Positions 14,091 through 19,675 of a stretch of 64,000 nucleotides of DNA are shown here, in pieces; within the stretch, counting starts at the first letter, position 1; every line of letters begins with the position of its first letter. The position numbers and the translations under genes were made by a program. The stretch is from a virus: IMG/VR virus record IMGVR_UViG_3300034122_002202, positions 1-64,000 of that record; one strand, 5' to 3'. The notes under the pieces are model-generated. The model was given only the letters and a program-made list of their open reading frames with translations, ran no database searches and was not told the DNA's origin.

Positions 14091-14134
14091 GGGCAGGCTC
14101 CCCCCATCCTCCCTTAGTTGTTCACTAGGGGAGA
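14091..14134 (-). ncRNA. Family B structured element 3
   Basis: Minus strand: a 10-bp stem CTCCCCTAGT/ACTAAGGGAG with one mismatch and a 5-nt loop, then GATGGGGGGAGCCTG, matching element B2. Lies between promoter copies 20 and 19. Confidence 0.5.
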
Positions 14135-14171
14135 AGATTTTTATTAGGTTAATCTCCAACCTCTCTATAGT

Positions 14172-14201
14172 ATTATTCGTTTAAACTGTAAAATTATTCA
14201 A
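14172..14201 (-). promoter_or_regulatory. Left-arm promoter copy 20
   Basis: Boxes at 14172-14177 and 14196-14201; reads into element B3. Upstream site begins 28 bp beyond the -35 box. Confidence 0.75.
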
Positions 14202-14229
14202 ATAAAAATAAAAATATTTTGAGATAATT

Positions 14230-14248
14230 AGTATAACAAAGTAATACC
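14230..14248. promoter_or_regulatory. Upstream site 6
   Basis: AGTATAACAAAGTAATACC, 28 bp upstream of the -35 box of promoter copy 20. Confidence 0.6.
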
Positions 14249-14269
14249 AATTTTTGCTTTGATAGTAGT

Positions 14270-14288
14270 GGTAATACAAAGTAATACC
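14270..14288. promoter_or_regulatory. Upstream site 7 (second copy in the same region)
   Basis: GGTAATACAAAGTAATACC, 40 bp beyond site 6, i.e. about four helical turns. It overlaps the tail of element A4. Confidence 0.5.
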
Positions 14289-14332
14289 TCGGTAAGCCCG
14301 CTAGTCTTGGTAAGACTTGCAGGTTTTTTTTT
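14280..14332 (-). ncRNA. Family A structured element 4
   Basis: Minus strand: CCTGC-A-AGTCTT pairs with AAGACT-A-GCGGG around loop ACC, then GCTTACCGAGGTATTACC. On the plus strand the stem is followed by nine T residues (14324-14332), so a plus-strand terminator is an alternative reading. GC-rich hairpins continue to about 14390. Confidence 0.5.
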
Positions 14333-14397
14333 CTTGGCCTATCGGCCGGGCTTTCTCTTCGAGAAATCCATCGAGGGGCTTTCGCCCCCCTTCTTTC

Positions 14398-14490
14398 TTA
14401 TTTGTTCATATAGGCTATCGCCTGATATAAACAGCTTGAATACACAATCAGGCCAAACAAGAGTAGCATATTCATTTGTTCAATGGACAT
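14398..14490 (-). CDS. Tiny membrane peptide (30 aa)
   Basis: ATG at 14490, four bases after the stop of the gene at 14494-14685, preceded by a GAGGGGGG tract. It encodes MSIEQMNMLLLFGLIVYSSC and a short tail, one hydrophobic helix. Coupled to the upstream gene. Function unknown. Confidence 0.45.
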   Translation of the reverse strand: MSIEQMNMLLLFGLIVYSSCLYQAIAYMNK

Positions 14491-14493
14491 GGC

Positions 14494-14685
14494 TTATGCC
14501 CCCCTCTTGGCTAATTCAGCCTTGTAAACACTAATCTGATCATAGTATTTATTAGGGTTGATGTTAAGCTTGATACATTCCCGACAATCGTCAATACTAT
14601 ATCGCAAGGATGCTACTGTCATGGCCTTGGCCTTTTTAGCTTCCACCAACCAATTGCAAACAAAGGGATCATAACTATTATTCAT
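14494..14685 (-). CDS. Small hypothetical protein (63 aa)
   Basis: MNNSYDPFVCNWLVEAKKAK, helical, with four Cys in total. The ATG at 14685 follows GGAGAGTAGTAAG. Driven by promoter copy 21. Confidence 0.6.
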   Translation of the reverse strand: MNNSYDPFVCNWLVEAKKAKAMTVASLRYSIDDCRECIKLNINPNKYYDQISVYKAELAKRGA

Positions 14686-14728
14686 CTTACTACTCTCCAT
14701 GTTAATGGTTAAACTCTCTTGCTATACT

Positions 14729-14758
14729 ATTATTCGTAACAATCACAACTTTATTCAA
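14729..14758 (-). promoter_or_regulatory. Left-arm promoter copy 21
   Basis: Boxes at 14729-14734 and 14753-14758; drives 14494-14685 and the membrane peptide. Confidence 0.75.
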
Positions 14759-14778
14759 AAAAAACTTTTTTTATTTTA

Positions 14779-15030
14779 TTAGTCGTGGATTACTCCATCG
14801 ACTATATACCTTAGACTATAAGCCGATATCGTTTTTTCTCCATGATGGTTACCTTCATTGTATGATACTAATATATAGTATCCATTCTTAGACTTAGCTA
14901 TTCGCTCTAGTGTACCGAACCTAAATCCATCTACTTTACTATCGGCTTGACTATACTTATTAATGCTTATTCGCTTACCGATATTTTCAGAAAAAACGCC
15001 CGATACAGTACCATTTTCAATCTTAATCAT
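14779..15030 (-). CDS. Small hypothetical protein (83 aa)
   Basis: MIKIENGTVSGVFSENIGKR, probably a small beta-barrel by composition (regular Gly, Val, Ile, Tyr). AAAGGAT site; promoter copy 22. Unrecognised. Confidence 0.65.
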   Translation of the reverse strand: MIKIENGTVSGVFSENIGKRISINKYSQADSKVDGFRFGTLERIAKSKNGYYILVSYNEGNHHGEKTISAYSLRYIVDGVIHD

Positions 15031-15088
15031 CTTATCTATCCTTTACTTTTTATCCTTAAGGTTTAACATTGTGTTTCCCTTATGCTAT

Positions 15089-15118
15089 ATTATTCGTTTA
15101 AACTTAGAATTTATTCAA
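15089..15118 (-). promoter_or_regulatory. Left-arm promoter copy 22
   Basis: Boxes at 15089-15094 and 15113-15118; drives 14779-15030. Confidence 0.75.
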
Positions 15119-15145
15119 AACAATTTCAAAATATTTTAAAAATCT

Positions 15146-15167
15146 ATTAAGATAAACATATCCAATT
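15146..15167. repeat. 22-bp repeat, copy 1 of 2
   Basis: ATTAAGATAAACATATCC plus AATT; recurs with one mismatch at 15582-15603. In both places it lies between a family A element and the next promoter. Confidence 0.6.
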
Positions 15168-15181
15168 AGACTATGGGGTAT

Positions 15182-15227
15182 GGGCATACCTTCCCCAAGC
15201 CGACTATCTTGGTTAAGACAGTGGGTT
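15182..15227 (-). ncRNA. Family A structured element 5
   Basis: Minus strand: CTGTCTT/AAGATAG stem with loop AACC, then GGCTTGGGGAAGGTATGCCC. Confidence 0.5.
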
Positions 15228-15251
15228 CTCATTTGGTCTTGGCCTCTTGGC

Positions 15252-15428
15252 CTATATCTTTTTTTCGTATTCATAAAACTTTTCGTACTCTCTAATAATT
15301 TCTTCTTGCTTAACAGGAAATCCATATGCAGCCCTTAATACATGGGTTTTTCTACGATCCGAAAAGTGATTATGAAACGCACAAAGACCAATGCCAGCAG
15401 CCAAAACTCGCATATTAAATTCTTCCAT
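15252..15428 (-). CDS. Small hypothetical protein (58 aa)
   Basis: MEEFNMRVLAAGIGLCAFHN, then a charged helix (QEEIIREYEKFYEYEKKI). AGGGGA before the ATG at 15428. It is preferred to an overlapping frame at 15104-15325 without a ribosome binding site. Driven by promoter copy 23. Confidence 0.6.
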   Translation of the reverse strand: MEEFNMRVLAAGIGLCAFHNHFSDRRKTHVLRAAYGFPVKQEEIIREYEKFYEYEKKI

Positions 15429-15472
15429 TTTACCATCCCCTTTTTTCTAGTGTTGTTTCCCTTACCTATCAT

Positions 15473-15502
15473 ATTATTCGTTGTAACTTAGAATTTATTC
15501 AA
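15473..15502 (-). promoter_or_regulatory. Left-arm promoter copy 23
   Basis: Boxes at 15473-15478 and 15497-15502; drives 15252-15428. Upstream site begins 29 bp beyond the -35 box. Confidence 0.75.
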
Positions 15503-15531
15503 AATAAAATAAAAATAAATAAAAGAATTTT

Positions 15532-15550
15532 GGTATTACCTTGTTATACC
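15532..15550. promoter_or_regulatory. Upstream site 8
   Basis: GGTATTACCTTGTTATACC, a near palindrome, 29 bp upstream of the -35 box of promoter copy 23. Confidence 0.6.
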
Positions 15551-15581
15551 TAATTGGCATTGATAGTATAGGTAAGACAAT

Positions 15582-15603
15582 ATTAAGATAAAAATATCCA
15601 ATT
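15582..15603. repeat. 22-bp repeat, copy 2 of 2
   Basis: One mismatch to 15146-15167. Confidence 0.6.
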
Positions 15604-15627
15604 CAAATCAGCCGATCTTAGCCTATA

Positions 15628-15672
15628 GGCGTACCTTCCCTAAGCCCAGTGACTTTGGTAAGACACTAGGTT
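15628..15672 (-). ncRNA. Family A structured element 6
   Basis: Minus strand: AGTG-T-CTT pairs with AAG-T-CACT around loop ACCA. The tail GGGCTTAGGGAAGGTACGCC follows. Stem bases differ from A4 and A5 but pairing is kept. Confidence 0.5.
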
Positions 15673-15682
15673 ATTTTAAATA

Positions 15683-15706
15683 CCCCCTAGCTATTCGACT
15701 AGGGGG
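15683..15706 (-). terminator. Hairpin terminator after the sigma-like gene
   Basis: Perfect 8-bp stem CCCCCTAG/CTAGGGGG with an 8-nt loop, 14 bp after the stop of 15721-16221. The following tract (TATTT) is only weakly T-rich. Confidence 0.55.
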
Positions 15707-15720
15707 CTTGACTACCTTGC

Positions 15721-16221
15721 CTAGCTTGCCATCTTTGCGATGGCCTTGGCATGTAAACCGAAAGCACTCCCTTGGCTAATATCCAGTTTGCGAGCAATTT
15801 CATCGAAGTTATATCCCTTCGATCTTAAGGCCAAGATATTGTGTTCTGTAAAGTCGATAATACCAGCATCGTAAGCATCTCGAAGATGGAAAGTTAAAAC
15901 TTCCATTGTATTAGTAGGTCGGCCTTGCAATTCAATATTATTACCATTTTCAGAATCTTCGAACTTGGTAATAGTAACTGTTTTACCTTGACGCTTATTT
16001 GTATTCAAACGCCTATTTTCGTCAATAAGAATATTCTTAAAACAAGGGTATAAAATAGTATTAAACTTATTACCAAGACTAGGGTTGAAAAGTTCATTGG
16101 CCTTGGTAACGGACATAATAGCTAAATCTTCAAAATCGGTATAACCAAGGCGTTTGGCCTTACGGCTTAACTTGTCGATGCTAGCATAAAATAATTCTAC
16201 TGAAATTTTCAATTCGCTCAT
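15721..16221 (-). CDS. Sigma-70-like factor, left arm (166 aa)
   Basis: Residues about 24-72 resemble sigma region 2 (YTDFEDLAIMSVTKANELF, then KFNTILYPCFKNILIDENRR, the typical pattern before an N-x-LID-x2-R helix). Residues about 120-165 resemble a region 4 helix-turn-helix (TEHNILALRSKGYNFDEIAR, then KLDISQGSAFGLHAKAI). The protein is shorter than ECF sigma factors but has both halves. It is the first gene of the left arm, next to 23 uniform promoters, so it may direct RNA polymerase to them (inference). AAGGAAAAG precedes the ATG. Its own promoter region has a TATTATTCG box but no matching -35. A hairpin terminator follows. Confidence 0.7.
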   Translation of the reverse strand: MSELKISVELFYASIDKLSRKAKRLGYTDFEDLAIMSVTKANELFNPSLGNKFNTILYPCFKNILIDENRRLNTNKRQGKTVTITKFEDSENGNNIELQGRPTNTMEVLTFHLRDAYDAGIIDFTEHNILALRSKGYNFDEIARKLDISQGSAFGLHAKAIAKMAS

Positions 16222-16566
16222 GATACTTTTCCTTTTCCTTGTTTGCTATTTGTTGATTCTAAAAAGTAGAATCTAAAAAACAAATAACTTACTACCACTA
16301 TCCTATGGTATTATTCGACATAATCAAGAAAATATTTTAATAAAAATAAAAATAAATAAAGAATTGTCATTATGGCATATGTCGTGTTTTCCGTCTGTCT
16401 ATATGGCAGTCTAGGCACGCCAAAATGGCAGGCATGTCAAAATGGCAGGGGTTTATTCAAAATGTTAAGATAGGTAGAATGGGTAGTTTGAAGCGGGGGG
16501 CGTTGCCACTTACCAAGCCACACTTTCCCCAATGTACTACCAAAGCCATACTTGTTCGCCCCCTAA
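16222..16566. other. Divergent control region between the two arms
   Basis: No gene is seen. It holds a degenerate left-arm promoter, four ATGGCA repeats (16372, 16403, 16425, 16442; two in the longer form AAAATGGCAGG), and a long inverted repeat. The inverted repeat pairs GGGGGCG near 16497-16503 with CGCCCCC near 16558-16564, the loop being about 55 nt. Likely the regulatory switch between the arms. Confidence 0.55.
16310..16339 (-). promoter_or_regulatory. Degenerate left-arm promoter (copy 24)
   Basis: The AATAAT box with CGA context is kept at 16310-16315, but the -35 position reads TTAAAAT-like instead of TTGAAT. It would drive the sigma-like gene and may be read by host polymerase or be weak. 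Confidence 0.35.
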
Positions 16567-16580
16567 ATGCTTAATCTCAC

Positions 16581-16609
16581 TTGCAATGCGATTGAAACAA
16601 TAGTATCAT
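16581..16609 (+). promoter_or_regulatory. Candidate rightward promoter
   Basis: TTGCAA (16581-16586), 17-bp spacer, TATCAT (16604-16609), about 40 bp before the first right-arm start. Only a moderate match to sigma-70. Confidence 0.35.
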
Positions 16610-16653
16610 ACATAAGATGTACTAATACAATTTTCGCAGAAAATGGTGATGCC

Positions 16654-16800
16654 ATGAACAAAGATGAGCCAATTGAAGTAGAGACAAGAATTAAGGTGAT
16701 AGCAGGGTGTGTATTACCAGAACCAGAACTGTTAGCCCCAACACCCCCCATTGAACAAGCGTTAGCCAGTATCGAAGAGAACATCATAAAAGATGAATGA
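16654..16800 (+). CDS. Small hypothetical protein (48 aa)
   Basis: First rightward gene: MNKDEPIEVETRIKVIAGCV, Pro- and Glu-rich C-terminus. The ATG at 16654 has a GGTG tract 6 bases before it; an upstream in-frame ATG at 16567 has no ribosome binding site. It overlaps the next gene by 8 bases. Confidence 0.5.
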   Translation: MNKDEPIEVETRIKVIAGCVLPEPELLAPTPPIEQALASIEENIIKDE

Positions 16801-17386
16801 TTATCCGCATGGATTAAAGGAGGAAGATGTTATATTAGCTTTGAAGAAAGCAATTAACCTTCTTGCTCCAACATTTACTTTCGGATATTACGATGTGGAA
16901 GACATTAGGCAGGAAGCTTACATATTTGGACTTGAATCTTTATCTCGCTATGACCCATCTCGCCCCTTAGAAAACTTTCTTTATTCGCACATTAAAAACA
17001 GACTTATAAATTTTAAGAGAGACAAGTATCATAGAACAGATCCCCCATGTAAACTATGTCATGATTCAAACAAATGTTCAGATGGCAATTACTGCGAAAA
17101 GTATAAGGCATGGAAGAAAAGGAATTCATCTAAGCAAAATTTAATGCGACCCTTAGATATACAAACAATCTCAGACGATACAGAAAAGAACGCACACGGA
17201 AAACAATCTGTTGTAGATGAGGCGAACATCTCTGAGTGTTCTAATCTAATAGACTTGCACCTTCCTGTTGAACTTCGTTCAATATATCTTAGAATTAAAG
17301 CTGGTGAGTCTGTTCCCAAAATAAAAAAGCAAAGAGTTGAACAAGCAATTAAGGAGATCCTCAATGGCAGGAAAGAAGCTGAATAG
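16793..17386 (+). CDS. Sigma-70-like factor with Cys cluster (197 aa)
   Basis: Residues 33-80 match sigma region 2 (YDVEDIRQEAYIFGLESLSR, then FLYSHIKNRLINFKRD). Directly after this comes a four-cysteine cluster (C86-x2-C89-x5-C95-x5-C101) that could bind zinc, which is unusual for a sigma factor. The C-terminal part (LPVELRSIYLRIKAGESVPK, then QRVEQAIKEIL) is a reduced region 4-like helical stretch. It lies at the head of the packaging and structural operon, so a role as late-gene sigma factor is inferred. It overlaps both neighbours. Confidence 0.7.
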   Translation: MNDYPHGLKEEDVILALKKAINLLAPTFTFGYYDVEDIRQEAYIFGLESLSRYDPSRPLENFLYSHIKNRLINFKRDKYHRTDPPCKLCHDSNKCSDGNYCEKYKAWKKRNSSKQNLMRPLDIQTISDDTEKNAHGKQSVVDEANISECSNLIDLHLPVELRSIYLRIKAGESVPKIKKQRVEQAIKEILNGRKEAE

Positions 17387-18143
17387 AACTGATCGTGATT
17401 ATATAACTAAGCACCATGAAACTTTATCGTTAGAAGACTTAAGCTCGTTCTTGCTCAAGCCTGTGGTACTAATTGAAGAGTTTGTACAGACACTCAACGA
17501 TGAAAATCATAAAAATTTAAGAAGTAGTAAAGCTTGGAAGCAGCTTAAGCAGGAAATGGATGAGGAAGAGTTAGAATATTTTGAAGAGCAGTATGTAAAG
17601 TACATGGCCCAGTTCAGAGAAGATGTTCTCGTAACTGAGGAAACACAAATATTTTTGGTTATCAAGTTTGAAATAATGATGCATAGGAATGCCAAAAGCA
17701 AAAGAAACTCTGGCAAAGAGATAGCGAAGCTGATTAGAATGCAAGAAGAATACATGAGAAGATTTCCTGATATGCAAGGCATGTCCGAATCTGATCGTGA
17801 ATATGTGCTCGGCTTAGAGACACAGATACAAGCAGCTAAATCTTCTGAACAGGCTAGGTCTACAGAATTTATTAAACTTGAAGAGAAACATCAGGGATTA
17901 CTCAAAGACTTAAAAGCCACTAGAGATCAGCGTATTACTCGTATCGAGTCATCTAAAGAAACATACTTGGCGATTATTAAAAAACTTCAGAATGAGGAAG
18001 AGCGTGACTTAGTGGGTGGTACTATGGAAACCATGAAGCTTGCCACTAAAAAGGAAGAGAAGAAGTTAACTAGCGTTCATACATTTGATGATGGTAGTCA
18101 AGACCTACCAGTTTTAATTCCAAAGGATAAAGACGATGAATAA
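17364..18143 (+). CDS. Coiled-coil protein, possible small terminase (259 aa)
   Basis: The N-terminus (TDRDYITKHHETLSLEDLSS, then FLLKPVVLIEEFV) looks like a helix-turn-helix. The rest is a long charged helical region (about residues 60-230) typical of coiled coils. Position just before the packaging genes and the HTH plus oligomerisation layout fit a small terminase subunit, but the sequence alone does not prove it. The ATG at 17364 is chosen because AAGGAG precedes it. The C-terminus overlaps the next gene by 8 bases. Confidence 0.5.
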   Translation: MAGKKLNRTDRDYITKHHETLSLEDLSSFLLKPVVLIEEFVQTLNDENHKNLRSSKAWKQLKQEMDEEELEYFEEQYVKYMAQFREDVLVTEETQIFLVIKFEIMMHRNAKSKRNSGKEIAKLIRMQEEYMRRFPDMQGMSESDREYVLGLETQIQAAKSSEQARSTEFIKLEEKHQGLLKDLKATRDQRITRIESSKETYLAIIKKLQNEEERDLVGGTMETMKLATKKEEKKLTSVHTFDDGSQDLPVLIPKDKDDE

Positions 18144-19185
18144 GTTGGCACTAGTGTTTGGGGCGACAGGACAAGATGGTTCGTATCTCTGCGAAAGCCT
18201 TTTGGCAAAAAAGTACAATGTCTTAGCGGTAGCAAGACGGTCGTCAATAGATAATGGAGCAAGGCTTAATGGTTGTTCAGATCACAAAAACTTCACTCTC
18301 TTAAGAGGCGATGTCTGCGATCAATCATTTGTCTTCTCCACTATCTATAAATATACCCCTACGGAAATCTACAATCTGGCAGCACAGAGTCATGTGGGCG
18401 ATTCGTTTACGCAACCGCATCACACGATTGATGTGGATTTGAAGGGAACGCTTAATGTCTTGGAAGGGATTTTGAATTTTTCAAAATCTTCAAGACTATA
18501 TCAGGCATCAACAAGTGAAATGTATGGTTCATGCTTTTCTTATTATATTCCTATTGGTGGAATTAGAAAAGAATCTAAAACTGCTATTAGCAGAGAAGAT
18601 TTTATTAATAAAGATTGTTTTCAAGATGAAGACACTTTAATGGTTCCAAACTCTCCATATGGTGTGGCAAAACTGGCATCCCATAATTTGGTTAAAATTT
18701 ATAGGGAGTCTTATGGCTTGTACGCCTGTTCGGGCATTCTCTTCAATCACGAATCGCCTAGAAGGGGAGAGTTGTTTGTAACTAGGAAGATAACCTCTTG
18801 GATAGGTAAGTATGTTAATAAATTAACTAAAGATAAATTACAACTTGGGAATATAGATTCTCTGCGTGATTGGGGTCATGCAAAGGATTATGTTGAAGCA
18901 ATGCGTTTAATGCTTCAGTTAGACAACCCACAAGACTTTGTTATAGCTACTGGATCTACCTATTCTGTAGAAGATTTTTTAAACAAATCATTTGAAGCTG
19001 CTGGACTTGGCGATTGGGAAAAATATGTCACATTAAACAAGTCACTGAAAAGACCATTTGAGGTTGATGCTCTTCGTGGTGTATCAACAAAGGCAAGGGA
19101 AGTTCTTAAATGGAAACCACACTATAATTTTGATCTCCTTGTAAAAGAGATGGTCGAAAGCGATATCAATGGACATAAAGTATAA
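18136..19185 (+). CDS. gmd: GDP-mannose 4,6-dehydratase
   Basis: Short-chain dehydrogenase family enzyme that converts GDP-mannose to GDP-4-keto-6-deoxymannose, the precursor of GDP-fucose, rhamnose and perosamine. Visible motifs are the NADP-binding GATGQDG (residues 9-15), the catalytic STSEMYG (125-131) and YGVAK (Y175, K179). The GMD signatures FNHESPRRGE and RDWGHAKDYVEAM are also present. Length (349) is normal. Residues about 138-170 carry an insertion compared with the usual short loop before the catalytic Tyr. It lies between packaging genes, which suggests that the sugar is used during virion assembly, probably with the glycosyltransferases at 23890 and 49555. Confidence 0.93.
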   Translation: MNKLALVFGATGQDGSYLCESLLAKKYNVLAVARRSSIDNGARLNGCSDHKNFTLLRGDVCDQSFVFSTIYKYTPTEIYNLAAQSHVGDSFTQPHHTIDVDLKGTLNVLEGILNFSKSSRLYQASTSEMYGSCFSYYIPIGGIRKESKTAISREDFINKDCFQDEDTLMVPNSPYGVAKLASHNLVKIYRESYGLYACSGILFNHESPRRGELFVTRKITSWIGKYVNKLTKDKLQLGNIDSLRDWGHAKDYVEAMRLMLQLDNPQDFVIATGSTYSVEDFLNKSFEAAGLGDWEKYVTLNKSLKRPFEVDALRGVSTKAREVLKWKPHYNFDLLVKEMVESDINGHKV

Positions 19186-19675
19186 AGTAATCAGAGATAC
19201 GAGAGAGCAAAACGGCTGGACTTTTATGCCAGCAAAAGCTTGTGAAGGAACTGTATCTGGAACACTAAAGACTGGTGATTATTCCATAGAGGGATATCAA
19301 GACATACTGACAATAGAAAGAAAAGGTTCTATTGCAGAACTGGCAACAAATTTAGTTGAAGATAGATTTGAAAGAGAACTAGAAAGAATGCAGTCGTTTA
19401 AATATGCATTTATGATTTTAGAATTCTCTATGGATGACTTAATCAAATACCCAAAAGGAACTGGCATACCATCCTACAAGATGAAGAGCGTAAAGCTTAA
19501 TCCATTTTTCCTATTGAAAAGATTGATAGAAATAGAATTAAAGTATAAGGTTAAAATAATCTTTTGTGAAAATCATGGGCAAACAGTTGCCTCTTCCATA
19601 TTCAAACGAGTAATTGAAAATGAAGGACCAAGAGAAGTTAAAGAGGATAATAGACCGAGCTTGGATGCTTTCTGA
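19169..19675 (+). CDS. ERCC4-domain nuclease (168 aa)
   Basis: A compact ERCC4/XPF-Mus81 type nuclease domain. D10 and R12-E13-Q14, G36-D37-Y38 and E50-R51-K52 give the family pattern D-x-RE ... GDY ... ERK that forms the metal site. Such enzymes cleave branched or flap DNA. Being directly upstream of, and overlapping, the large terminase, it may resolve replicative branches before packaging (inference). It overlaps both neighbours by 17 and 56 bases. Confidence 0.8.
   Translation: MDIKYKVIRDTREQNGWTFMPAKACEGTVSGTLKTGDYSIEGYQDILTIERKGSIAELATNLVEDRFERELERMQSFKYAFMILEFSMDDLIKYPKGTGIPSYKMKSVKLNPFFLLKRLIEIELKYKVKIIFCENHGQTVASSIFKRVIENEGPREVKEDNRPSLDAF

Noticed and set aside
15104-15325. Open frame of 73 codons on the minus strand
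   Set aside because: Overlaps element A5 and the gene at 15252-15428, which has a good ribosome binding site; this frame has none.
10600-15700. CRISPR array
   Set aside because: The repeated elements are 30 bp promoters and hairpins with irregular, long spacing and no spacer-like units.
16490-16566. tRNA-like gene in the inverted repeat
   Set aside because: Ends pair like an acceptor stem, but no D, anticodon or T arms can be folded on either strand.
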